64,000 bases of DNA from Isoetes taiwanensis (taxonomy: Eukaryota > Streptophyta > Lycopodiopsida > Isoetales > Isoetaceae), in NCBI GenBank assembly GCA_021234155.1, contig JAJEKV010000008.1:3547008-3611007 (forward strand), in the 5' to 3' direction. Positions 46,911 to 58,429 of the stretch are shown piece after piece. Position numbers and translations under genes: made by a program. The notes under the pieces are model-generated. The model saw only the letters and a list, made by a program, of their open reading frames with translations, had not been told where the DNA came from and ran no database searches. Within the stretch, counting starts at the first letter, position 1, and each line of letters begins with the position of its first letter.

Positions 46911-48196
46911 TTTAGGTCCATATGAATTCGAAATGGGTCTTTAGGTAATTTGTGTTAAAATATATAGGGGAACAGGAGTAAATGGTTTGATATATTTGAT
47001 ATGTTGCATCAATGTTTGTGACCTGCAAATGTTCTAAAAATATACACCACTCCATTCATATTTCATGGATCAATTAAAATTGTGGATGGGTATTCTATTA
47101 ATCACCCCTCGAATAAATAACATATAGTTTTCGATGGGGAAAGAGGAGTTTATACATATGTAATGTTTGTTCTCCTTGTGTTGTTTATCATTTTCCATTC
47201 TTTTGTCTAGTGCTAATAATGTATTTTGTGAAGGCATGCATTAATGCCTATGAGTATACTAACAAATCATTGAACCAACAAACTTGAAGAGTTATTAGGA
47301 TAGACATGAAAAGCTACGTGCAAGCCGTGTACTACTTGTATTATATCCCCATTTGCCGTTGATGGCATCTGCAACCATTCAAAAGACACTTTGCCTATGG
47401 TCACATTAGCAAGTTTAGCATTGAAGGTCGATCCTGCTTGTTAAGTTTGGATCTAAGAGATATAAATATGCTAGATCAGTGTAAGAAATTTTGAGAGAAT
47501 ACAAATGTTCTACGCCTCTTCTATATGATTTAAAGAAGCCAACACTCGCGTAAGTGTATGGCAGATTGGTGCGGACGACGTCAGAGGTATAGTATTAACT
47601 TCTTTCACACGATCTCAGACAACTTAGACATCAATACAATCCATAAAGTAGTGTTGAATTGTCTCTTCCTCGTACTCACATATACGACATGGGGGACTAA
47701 CCAAATTAAATTTGTTGATCAAATAGTTAGCCCTTGATGCCGTGTGAATGATTTGGCAAGTGAAATTTTGCACTTTGCCAAGTAAGAGTTTGCACTAAGT
47801 GGGTTGTACTTTTGATGGGAGTAGGTTCTTCCACCCCTGTTTCAAATCCTCCTCAATTCTCTTTCAATTTTATAAAAATTTTAAAGTCCTATAAAAGATA
47901 AAGTCATGAGTGGTTGAGAGAGCTAAAATGGATGAGGTGTATATTAAACAAGGTTGCTTTACGCATCTATTCTTTACGCTTATATACCTTCCTCACAGCA
48001 TTCATATTTTACTTCATACCTATAAGTTGGATAGGTCAAATTGAGCTCTTGTTTTATTAATAGATCAGACTTAACGTGATTAATATCGCATGCGACGATG
48101 TTACGTGACTTAAAAACACATCCAAATGACATTAGACTATCAGAATTGGTAAAATTCATAATAGGAAAAAATACATATTTATTATATATTATAGAA
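46911..48196 (-). mobile_element. Possible body of the Helitron
   Basis: If the TCTATA start near 48196 is right, the element is about 1.3 kb and non-autonomous, and it would contain the LINE fragment entered at 47575-47795. No Rep or helicase motif is present. The extent is inference. Confidence 0.35.
47575..47795 (-). pseudogene. LINE zinc-binding tail fragment (zf-RVT-like)
   Basis: The minus strand is open through 'TASRANYLINKFNLVSPPCR' followed by ICEYEEETIQHYFMDC. It has the C-x2-C ... E-T-x2-H-x4-C pattern that closes plant LINE and related reverse transcriptases. No reverse transcriptase lies beside it, so it is an isolated fragment, perhaps captured by the surrounding Helitron. It is distinct from the tail of the LINE at 4.1-9.3 kb. 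Confidence 0.65.
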
Positions 48197-48199
48197 TAG

Positions 48200-49230
48200 G
48201 AGTAAAACACATTAGGAGACTTTTAGACATTAGGAAATTACAGGAATTATAGTTATAAAACAAAAACCAATCTTCTAAACAAACACCCAAAACCCTCCTG
48301 TTTTCCCCTTCTTCTTACCCCAGTCACTTAATCAAATGGAGATGAGACGCAGACCCACCTTTCCCCTTGTTTTGTCATGCATAGTGAGGCGCACTCTCCT
48401 TTAATACTCAAAGAGCTTCGTATCCATGTATCAGAAATACAGAGGCTACATAAGAATTTGATGCAAACAAAACCGAGCACCAAATTCACTTTAAATTTAT
48501 TTGGTCCGTGGTAGATTGCAAACTTAAACATATACAACTCTTAAATAGACATGTTTTGATTGAAAACTTGAGAAATACTTAATCTCTAGAGTAATATATT
48601 CAAAGTTCATTATTTTTAAAACTTCTAGTTGTTATTACAACTATTTGAACCGCAATACAAGAAATCATATAGTCTCTAAAAATTACAGGAAGCACTCTCT
48701 AACGACTGCATCGCGAAGCACGTGATTTTAATGTGATTTAATAAGTATTTTATAATTCCAAAACGATTTAAAAGTACTTTTAATGAGAGAGGTATGCATA
48801 CTGCATTAATATTAAGTAATGATAATAATTCGTGACTGTATTCAAACGACCGACAAAATTTCACCGGAGCATTAATGCTTATAGATGCAATCAAATGTGA
48901 AAGGGCATTATCTGAGGTCAAAGGAAGATCTTCTATTCGTAGAGTGCAAATTACCAATTTAAAGCCATGGAATCATGTTCAATTACAATAAATAGATCAT
49001 GTCTTAACACAATGGGGAATAGCAAAAAGAGTAGAATGTGCCTGAACAACATGATCAGTCAGCTGGTACTATAGAATACATGTAAACCCTCCCATTTACC
49101 TTGGACTGACCAATAATGCCACAAATATTGCAAGATAATAAGCACGGCGTTTTAACGTCAATCAAGGTAAAATCCAATTCCATGTATACATAGTTGACTA
49201 AAAGATACATAGTTGATTAAAAGTATGTTA
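48200..49230. other. No gene recognised
   Basis: AT-rich. Minus-strand frames at 48537-48328 and 48957-48676 have no recognised motif. Confidence 0.5.
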
Positions 49231-49232
49231 TA

Positions 49233-49256
49233 AATAGAATAGAATAGAATAGAATA
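49233..49256. repeat. (AATAG)n microsatellite
   Basis: Nearly five copies of AATAG. Confidence 0.9.
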
Positions 49257-49261
49257 TGATT

Positions 49262-49504
49262 TTATCGTCCACTCGAGACCAACCGCCTATAACCTAAGGT
49301 ACAAAGAGAGAGCAAAGAGCGTATTACTACTGTGATTGCAACCCTCACTCAAGGGTTTTCTGGGAAAACCTTAGTAGCAATAAGGATGCCGGCTATTACC
49401 TACGCTTATATATACATAATCAAGTACAACCTGAGGTTACTGCCTGACAGGGGCATAATGAGTCCATGTGATCCATTACCCCTCCCTAGGTAATGATCCC
49501 AACA
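49262..49504 (-). repeat. Copia-type LTR, solo or remnant
   Basis: The minus strand starts TGTTGGGATCATTACC, has a TATATATAAGC promoter-like box (about 49412-49424), and contains GGTTTTCCCAGAAAACCCTT and GTTGCAATCACAGTAGTAAT, all typical of a plant copia LTR. No internal region adjoins it. Confidence 0.55.
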
Positions 49505-49602
49505 GTTTCCACAGAGGTCAGTGGCTCAGTGAGCTCATGCAAGGCCTCATGGGGCATTAACTAACCGAGTTAATTATCCCGGATATGCTCGTATCGCCAT
49601 GG

Positions 49603-50180
49603 AATAATTTAAGGGCTAAACTTAGTTATTTCATTTTTAGCACATTTTCTAAAAAAATCAAGCAAAGTAAATGGAAAAATTGGAAAAAAATTATAATTTT
49701 AGCTTAACTTTTCGGTCGATCAACCCTAGAGCTCTTTAGCCAAACGCTAGAAAGTAAGAGAGTGAATTTTGTATTGTTTAGCTAAACCATAGAAACTTTT
49801 AGGAATGAATTTCGGCTAGTTTAGCTAATATCGCTTCTAGTTTATAAGAAATATATGATTAGTAGTTTAGTTTCTAGCATTATAAATTGATTTAAGTCAT
49901 AGATTTTGCTAACTTAGCATTATTTTTTACAATGTTTTCGTGAAAATGACTAAAATAAGTGAAACAATTGAAAAAAGTATAGTAATTTGGCTTAATATTT
50001 TGCGCCATTACACCATAGAAATTTTGGGATGATGTTTTGCCATTTAGCTAAATGCTAGAAAGTATGAGAGAGTGAAAAAATATGTAGAGTTTAGCTAAAC
50101 CATTGCAGTTTTGGGATTAATATCACGAGTTTAGCCAAAGTCATTCCTCGCTAATAAGAATGTGCTGATTATTAGTAATT
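49603..50180. repeat. AT-rich repeat of 280 bp period, two units
   Basis: Same family as 2973-3390: units begin near 49603 and 49883 and share TTAGC boxes, AAATGGAAAAATTGGAAAAA-like runs and CTAGTTTATAAGAAAT. The region ends abruptly at a GC-rich segment. Confidence 0.7.
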
Positions 50181-51290
50181 TATTCCCTCGTCAGACACGG
50201 ACAAAAGTTCCTGAGTAATGGACTTTCATCCCTCAATGGCTCGCTGACGACTGACAGACTCGGGTTCACGCTGCTCCCCGAATCCATCTCCTCGCCTCTA
50301 ATGCGAGGTGGTGTGCACCCGCGTTTAATGGAAGCAATCACCCCGCTTTTCATGGGTAGATGGGTGCCAGTAGCGGTGTGGGCCCCTCGTGAGTACGGAT
50401 TAACCTCGGCCGCCGGTATTCTGCCACCTTGACATGTGATGGCCTCCGTGATCCCAAAGCTTGGCCATGAAGCAAAGCATCCGCACCGCTTCAAGGCCAA
50501 GGCTCCTTCTGCAGGTAATCGGGTCCACATCCGTGTGCCCGACATTCCATAGCTGGTAGAACCACCGGGCTTGCTTGTCTTTCCAGCCAGGCTTTGAGTC
50601 ACAAGGCCCATCGTTAACGGGCTAAAGCAAGGTTGGGCAGCCGATTCATCCATAGCCACCACCTTCCTCCGGAAGCGCAATACGTGACGCCCAAATGCGT
50701 TCTCCTGTGAAACGGAAGGAAGCCCTCGGCCTCCGAGCAAGATCCGATATGGGATCGCGGATTTCACTCCTGCCCCGCCAAGAAGGCCTTCAGACCGCTT
50801 CTAGATCGCTCCAAGTGGTGAGGGATATCAATCGCCCTCTACACTTCTCAGCCCCATAGAGAGGATCGGCTCAACCAAGGCCCCCAACAAGTGTGCCTCG
50901 TGACCCCATGCATACAAACACCAGGATCGTTTTGCATTGCAGGCTGTGGCTTCCAAACTCGCAGCGATCTCGTGAATCCTGATGGATGCATCCCAAAGGT
51001 GTGGTAGTAGAAACTCAATGCCCAAATATTTCTTATAAGATCAGCCACCCTCCCCACCACCGTAAGGAATGAGGGAAGGCGCGGTGCTCTGGATGATGGA
51101 CCAAGAAGACTTTGTCTTGGCCAAGTTAACTCGCGTCGCTGAATTGGCGTAGTGTCCAAAGCATCCAGTGGCGCAGCATGTCCTCCGGGGTATATGCGCG
51201 GTGTCAACATCATCAAAGATATATGAGTCAAGGCTGGACATGCGGGCATAATAACAGTGGGTTTTCTTTTGTGTTTTTGCACGCTTCACT
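50180..51290 (-). other. GC-rich segment with long minus-strand frames, unrecognised
   Basis: Composition jumps to GC-rich at about 50185 and drops back after about 51290. The minus strand has a 195-codon frame (50767-50180), then 144-codon (51282-50848) and other overlapping frames. The longest includes 'GRHVLRFRRKVVAMDESAAQ' and 'GTRMWTRLPAEGALALKRCG'. I recognise no family. GC-rich DNA opens frames by chance, so these may not be genes. Organelle-derived DNA or a captured host gene are alternatives. Confidence 0.3.
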
Positions 51291-51401
51291 CAAGGTTTTC
51301 CTATGATTTCGCGGATGCATTCAAATAGATAAAATTAACGCTATTAATTCCAGCTGCACCATTCTCTCGGGAGCCATTGATTTTAGCCTTTTTTTTTCCA
51401 A

Positions 51402-51570
51402 TGGTCAACAACCAATGGCTCACAACAAAAGCTCTGTGGTATTACAAATGGTCAACAAACTACCAACAAAAGCCCCTTTTCAGGCGTGTGGTGCATAATG
51501 GTCAACAAACCAATGGCCTTCACAAACAAAGCCCACTTCTTGTGTGTGGTATAATGGGCAATATGAAGGG
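51402..51570. repeat. Minisatellite-like repeat, about 50 bp, three copies
   Basis: TGGTCAACAAACCA-type units start at 51402, 51449 and 51499, each followed by an ACAAA.GCCC.T..GTGTGGT.TA end, with a partial fourth at 51554. Confidence 0.7.
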
Positions 51571-52215
51571 CCTAAGGGCGATGTAGTGCAAGCAAATACA
51601 TTTCTTATTATAACTTTCATCCAGAGTTCCGCTGCTTTGAGATGATTTTTATTATGTTGGAAAGCTCTCTCCGGTGATCTTTTGATAGTGTATGATATGG
51701 ATATGTTTGGTTGCTATATATATGCTAAAACAGCAATTTTTCGGGCTCTGGGTTTGCAGGTTTTCACATCCTACCAAATTCTCGACAATACGTGATTGCT
51801 TATTGATATTGTTTTATGGCTCATTCCGGTCGAAGGTGCAAAAAATTATCATGCATTTTTAGATTTTGGAGGCGCTTATTAAGCAAATTTTGCTAGCTTC
51901 GATCCCAGCAATAAGCGTAGTGTTTCCCACTTGTGGTTTTCCTCACCACAAGAATCCATGGAGGCTAAAGGTTGCTGTTAAATTCCAAATTTGAAAAATG
52001 TTTAGGTATGTAAGGTGTTGCAAACTTTAAGGACTTCGTAATAATGGGATCAATCCGCCATCTTTATGGTAACTTTTACTTATGTTCTACTTGTTTTATT
52101 GTGATGAAATTCAAGTTTATGAAAGCCTTCAAATGAATTCTAGTTTTTGCCTCTGATTTGAATTCTTAATTTTGTCACACCGTTGACGCCCCATAAGGCC
52201 AAAATTTGTAATTAT
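51571..52215. other. No gene recognised
   Basis: AT-rich spacer with no long frame. Confidence 0.5.
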
Positions 52216-52219
52216 TAAA

Positions 52220-52800
52220 GTTAACATTCAACAGTCTTCCACGATATATCAATTAACATTATAATTAATCCATCGACATTATCCACCGGAGCATAACTAT
52301 TGACATTATTTCATTAATTATTGTCCACACATTTACCAGGGTCCTCTTTAAACCCCTTTGGCTTGGGTGCATATTCACACCTAAGACGATCAGGAGCCCC
52401 CATAATTGTATTTTGCACGACAAAATCAACACCATATATAAGATGCCAAATCTTGGTACATTTTGCTAATCTTCGTTGGCACAAGATAGCAAATTTCAGG
52501 ATCAAGATACCTCCCCACAAACGCAGGAACTTTAATGCATCGTAGATTAAGGAATAAGGTGAATATGCCTATCCAACAGCTCAAGCAGCACCGTGAGTCA
52601 CCCCCGTGAATATGCACCCAAACCAAACGGGGTTTAAGGGGGATTTTAATTTAAATGTGTTGGACCCAATGGTTATATTAATTAATTAATGCCAATGGTA
52701 GTTATGCTTTGGTTGTTAATGTCAATGGTTGTTATGTGTTGGTTGTTATGTGTTGGAGGATTTAATTTTTATATGTTGGATGTTAATGGTTTGTGTTGTA
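52220..52800. repeat. Second foldback around the same MITE-like core
   Basis: Inverted arms flank the core at 52350-52636. Outside the core, GCATAACTATTGACATTA and GTCCACACATTTA on the left are answered by TAATGCCAATGGTAGTTATGC and TAAATGTGTTGGAC on the right. The right arm contains repeated TTGGTTGTTATGTG words. Arms are looser than in the copy at 19900-20924 and their sequence is different. Confidence 0.6.
52350..52636. mobile_element. MITE-like core, copy 2
   Basis: Ends AACCCCTTTGGCTTGGGTGC and its complement match those at 20264-20567, as do interior words (AGGAGCCCCC, GCACGACAAAATC, CCCCACAAACGC). Non-coding. Confidence 0.7.
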
Positions 52801-52929
52801 AAAATTTTTTTATATGTGTGAGCATAAATAATGACAAGATAAAACATATACATAAATCCATGAGACCATTCTTCATCAAAACATACTTCTTGCAAAAAAG
52901 GTTATACAAGTTCATCACAAGAATATGAA

Positions 52930-55900
52930 TGTTAAATCTGAACAATTTGTGAAAGTAAACACTTCCTTACGATGAAGGAACAAAGCACTTTGTTTCCATA
53001 GCTACATCTAGCAACATTCTACAAGAAGGATAACATCTTCATGTTCAGCATCAATCCAATGATAGTGGGAGCATCAATCCAATGATAGTGGTCTGGCGAT
53101 GTGAATGGCCAGGTCCTCAACAAGATCTCAACTGTCGTCCATCATTTCCAACAAATACTTCCTCACAATAGATGCATCTAAACCAATATGAGAATGAATA
53201 AAATACAAATGAGCTCATGATATATAAAGTGGCCATTTTTTAACAGCAACAAGCTGCATCGTGGTAGAGGAACAAAGTTTATACCGACAAAGGTGATTAT
53301 AGAGTGTGCAATTAAAGCGGGAAATTTTATAAATAGCATGGTTGTATGTTTCTATTGTAGGCTATATAACACTAATGAAGCATACTAAATCACTTAAAGC
53401 CTAGTGAAGGGAATAGAAAAGCTTGAATATTTTGGGCTCCTAAAGCATATCAATTTTGCATTCTTCTGCCTCCCTTCAGGCTTATCTTCTGTCTATTACA
53501 AAGTATCTTCTGTCTGCAACTAAAACTTGTAATTCAAGAAAAGTATAAAACAAGTTAGAGAGTTGGGGCTCCAAATTTTAAGAAGCTCTGCCATTATGTT
53601 ATTCAGAGCTTTAATGTGTCTAGAAGATGAAGAACAAGGTGCCACCATAGCTAGCTCCATTGCCTGACTTGTTCGCTTATAAACCTCAAATGAGAATATA
53701 GTGAAACTTCAAAGGGTATTTTTTATTTTCAGCACATTATAGAAAACTAGAAGAGTTTTTCGCAGCAAAAAGCTAGATTACTAAGTCAGGTAAATATTGA
53801 TTATGTCATTGGAAGAAATTGCTACAATGTTATTTATTCAGGATTCTTTTTCATTTTAAAACATTGATAACAACACCGCACAAAGCTCAAGATGCCTGTA
53901 GATTAAGTGTTTGTGTAAGCTATAGCATTCATCTCCAATTTTTTGATACAAAACAAAACCTACTACAGATTTACCTTGAGATTTTCACAAAGTGAAACAA
54001 TCTATGTGAAAATTTGACACTTGAAAAAAAGAAAACAAGGTGTCGCATTTAGGGTTACCCGTGGTCGAGGTTGCGTGGCTTAAATCATACTTCAAAGTTA
54101 TGTTTATAATCAATCAAAATTGCTATTTTATGAACATTGTCATTTCGTGAAGATGATGGTACCCATTTCACCAACTCCTCCTTACTATTCTCTTGGGACG
54201 AGATCAGAATCGGGATACGGGATACTGGGGTTTGAGTGGTAAACGATGGTCCGGTGGTGCCTGGTGATAAGTTATGACGCATGCATAAGGAGAAGTTTAA
54301 TAGAGAGAGAATGGAAATATGATGTTTTTGTGAAGTGACTTAAACTATAGTCAAAAGTCATGTTTGACAACGTATCGCTACTTTGACAATAGATAAATTT
54401 GATACCATGAGTTATTATTGAGTATGGAGTATTTGATACTTCTGATAACATACGGCTAAATGTACAAATCTAAATAGCAAGAGGAGGAGGGTAAAGAACT
54501 GAACCCGTGGAATTGTTTTGTATATCAATTTTGTTGAGGGGTACAAAGGAAGAACTCGGGAGTATTTTAAAATGAAGAAGGTTGCTAAGAATTTAATAGC
54601 ATGAAATACATGGAAGCAGTAAGCCAAGGAGCTGAAATGCTAAGGTACGCCCTTGCCGGACAAATAGTTATGGGTCGTGGTTGTGAGCTTGGGTCCCTAA
54701 TTTAATGCAATGATTTGTCCGGGTGGATTGAGCTTCGAAATACGCATTTACTCCCCATTCTTTAGTATGCTTTGCCGATTGAGATCTATCTTCATTGTAG
54801 CTAATGCGCCTCCCATCGGGTAAATCGAGAAATTTGTCAAGTAAATGTAATATGGCGCATATCGTGAGTTAATCAATCACTCTTCATAGTCCGAAGTACC
54901 CAAAGGGCTTCATTGACAAAACCCACTTGACGAATGCAAGTAGTATACCCACCATATATGCCGGCCCCATTTGGGAATAAGACCACATAGATATATGTCT
55001 TCAAAGCACCGCATCGCCATTCCAAATTGTAATTCATATCCAGCTAACCATTGAATTCCATGACACCAGATTTCGCTATGCATCTCAACAAAGACTTTAC
55101 GCCTCTAATGCACCAAATTGGTATACATATATCAATAAGTGGTATCTTTAATGTGAGCACGTCAAAGTCCAATTTCTAATGATGGTCTTGTGGATGCCCC
55201 CTGCCTAGGTCTATTGTCGCTACATTGTCACAGGCTTTAAAATGCTTGAGAATGTGTATTCATTTGATCCGCCTTCCTTTGCATGCTTTCAAAGCAACTG
55301 CTAAGAAGGCCTTCGGCTATTTTGAGCATATCCAAAGAATTATTTCCGTCAATAAGGTTTCTATTTGGCAATGTTTGAAAGCTTGGTACAGCCCGTGTTC
55401 TTAAGATTTGAGACAAACGGTCAGATTCCCCACAAGATATCATATTACAGCCCACCTCAATGATACCTTCATGAAAAGCAAAGAGCACTTCATGCTACCA
55501 ATGCTCCCATTACGCTTTCGTGACACTTATAGGTGTTACTTGTCGCTTCTTACACATCATATTTTTATGCACTAAGCAAAATGGTCTTGTTCACAAGGAA
55601 TATAGCCCTAATCATTATGCTCCATGACACGACATTAATGCATTTTTTAATCTCGCAAAGACTCCATCATGCCTCCGCAAGTGCTCAACCGAGGTCAACA
55701 AGTGTAATTTCCAATGTTGGTGCCTGACCGGTGCCTACCTAACCTCGTTTCATAAATGCATTTACCCTTCTCGTGAATCCACTTTCGTTACATACTTTCA
55801 AGGTCATAATGAATGTAACATTATTAGCCTTCTTTTCCTTCTTTATGCATCCCCTCAAGACATTCCGGAAGGCTAATTTATCCTCAAGATTTTCAACATG

Positions 55901-56650
55901 GTCCCTATTACCATTATTCCCTAAGACACTACATCCTTTTTATTTTGCAAATTATTAAAGACCCCATTGTCTTTGCTAACAATTCTATTCAAAGATATAC
56001 ATCAATAAGTGTATTTTCCTATATTGACTCTCGTGGTATAGGGAAATGTCATCTCCATTCGTAACGCTTCATGGATCCATTGTCGATATGTAAAAACAAT
56101 CCTATGCAAGGTGGCCTTGATCATGCCGAAAATCCCCGCGAATTATCAATTATTGGGTGTATTCCATGATGTGTAAACAACTTAGTGCAAGGTGGTCTTG
56201 ATCATGCCGAAAGCAAATCCTCGCGAATTATTGCATTCCATGATATCACATTGGGGCTTTAGAAATGTTGATCACTCTCTCCTCGGCTTTTCTCTGAAGT
56301 TCCTACATTGGCATACATATTAACTACCAAAGAATTCTCCACAACAAGGTCGATTGAGATAAGTGCCAAATATTTGCCCATGAACGACATGCTAGGCAAG
56401 TCAAGCAAGCTCTAAGAGAGCCAAAACGGAATTTGTCTCAGAAACCGCACTCGCATTTCATGATACAACCAGAAAAATAACTCTCACCACTTTGGGCTTG
56501 GCATGAGCATAAATAATTGTACCCATGAATAATGATCCGATTTGCGTTTAATGTAATATTCGCTACTAATCCATTAAAAAGATCTAATGAGATGGTTGCC
56601 AAGAAGGCGTAATCAATGGCTTTGAATCATCAAAGAGTGAAGGAGCTTTA
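52930..56650. other. No gene recognised; one short direct repeat
   Basis: Mostly AT-rich with short frames. A unit of about 70 bp (GCAAGGTGG.CTTGATCATGC, then GCGAATTAT..) occurs twice at about 56106-56170 and 56186-56250. The minus-strand frames at 54282-54085 and 55488-55237 have no recognised motif. Confidence 0.5.
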
Positions 56651-56662
56651 CCCGATCCCGCT

Positions 56663-56900
56663 GGAATATTCTCTATCAATTCCGAGAATATCTCGGCAGT
56701 TCTATGCCGTGAATCTATTTATAGATTCATCAAGAAAATTCCACTAGATTCCTATTCGTTTCTAATTAGTTATTAGATTCCTTCAAGAGACTATATAAAC
56801 AGTCTCGATCACGTAAAGTCGCTTTCCGCTCCATCATCGCTGATCAGTTTCTTGCTTGTGTTCTATTGAGCTTTGCTTGTTGTGCCTCGATATCTCATTA
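56663..56900 (+). repeat. 5' LTR of the copia element
   Basis: Starts TGGAATATTCTCTATC and ends ..ATATCTCATTA. It contains a TATATAAA box at 56792-56799 inside CAAGAGACTATATAAAC, conserved in the 3' LTR, which is the promoter. Confidence 0.85.
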
Positions 56901-56921
56901 GGTTATGGGCCCACACACGCC
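56901..56921 (+). promoter_or_regulatory. Primer-binding site complementary to the anticodon arm of initiator tRNA-Met
   Basis: GGTTATGGGCCCACAC follows the LTR directly. From memory of plant initiator tRNA-Met, its complement GTGGGCCCATAACC is the anticodon stem-loop region (CAU anticodon included), not the usual 3' end. Drosophila copia is known to prime with a half-tRNA cut in the anticodon loop, and the same mode fits here. Confidence 0.65.
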
Positions 56922-56999
56922 TTGATCCCGTAAGCTCTGCTTACGCCCGATTTCTGGAGATTGTCTCCTATTTGTTGTTCCTCCTGTTCAAAAGGGTTT

Positions 57000-58030
57000 T
57001 CCTTCCTTTTTCTGCTCGTCCGGCCTCGAGTATGACTCGCGCATTTTCACATCGGCCGATTACGATGTTGCCATCGCTTTCATCGCCGAAACTTCCAGAT
57101 GGAAGTGGCGAACCAAATGATTCTAGAAGACAAGCAACTGGGATGTTGGTTGACCCAACCAGCTCGCCACGGGCCAATCCCGATGCATATTATTGTTATT
57201 GATGCTCTAAATGTCGATCTTTCTCCAGGAAGGATCGAAAAGCTGCTGATATTTCTTCAAGTCTTGAGGGATACACCGCACGCTTTGGTTATGGGAGTGA
57301 ATTTCGCTAAAGAAATAATCCTTATACGTCGAAAGATATGATTGATGATTTGTAAAGCATCGGGCACACCATCGAGGATGAAAAGGTTTCAGATGTCGTC
57401 ATCAGCTCTTCTCCTAAATCTTTGAGGGGCTTATCATCAATCTTGAGGGAAGATTAGATGACTATACCTTTGATTGCGATTGATCGTAGCAATGAAAGCC
57501 TTAGACAAAGGCAGCCCTCTCACACTTCATCCATTCTCTACCGATGGTTGATTTCCAAATGGTCGGCAAGGAGCCGCACATCTTTCTCGCATCTTCCGGT
57601 GCACCCTCGAGGCCACTTCTGCTGGATAGAAGCAAAGTGACATGCCATGATGTCAAAAGGTGGATACTTAGCCAAAGAATGTCGCCCCTCGCACCAAAGA
57701 TCATCCAGACCGAAAAGCCTCTATCCCTCCCTCCAATAACAAAACAATATGGTTCAAGTGAGGAATATTTATGTACCGCGGTTAATCGGATTTCTATACC
57801 GCTCCGCATCCTACCGTATCTAGACTCGTGCAAATCCAAATACATGACACCCAATGTGAGCCCCTGCTTTTATCTCCTATGATCCATATTCTCACAAGTC
57901 TCAGACAAGATAGTGACAATCACTATCATCAATATGTCTCCATCAGATTCATTCCCCGCACTGATACTAAGATTGTACGAATGTCCTTCATGTACCAAAG
58001 CTTGCATAAGAATCTTCTCTCGCTAGCAAG
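57000..58030 (+). pseudogene. Copia gag region (by position)
   Basis: Short plus-strand frames (56873-57202, 57544-57882, 57828-58034) without a clear CCHC knuckle or DSGA protease motif. The region lies where gag and protease should be. Confidence 0.4.
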
Positions 58031-58170
58031 ATAACCGATGTCGGTCTTATATGGCCTTTTCTACCATGTCATATTACAAATGCTAATCATGATATTCCGC
58101 TTCATGTGGAGTTCAAAATGGTAATTCTTACCGTGATTATGATGGCTCTCCAATATTGAGCGCATAAATC

Positions 58171-58420
58171 TTGCTATATCCGCTTCCTACAAAACATTCT
58201 CTTTGCATTATCGATTGGGACACATTGTCTCCAGCCTCGACAGACCGTTATTTCCAAGAAACGCCTCACGCCCATCCACTCATTTTAATCGTACCATGCA
58301 ATGCTTGCCTTCCGGTCCAAAACAACTCAGACTCCTTTGTCGCTTCCGAGTCCCGTGCCACTAAAACTTGCTCTCTTCACCTTTGATCTTTGTGGGTCTG
58401 ATTCAAATTCTCAGCTTCTC
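58171..58420 (+). pseudogene. Copia GAG-pre-integrase segment
   Basis: Overlapping plus-strand frames read 'WDTLSPASTDRYF' then 'CNACLPVQNNSDSF' and 'RATKTCSLHLF' then 'DLCG'. They match the linker 'WHRRLGHPS...CxxCxxAKqxrxxFxxS...xxFxLIHxDlWG'. The first integrase Asp lies in the 'DLCG' box. Confidence 0.65.
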
Positions 58421-58429
58421 TCTCAACAA

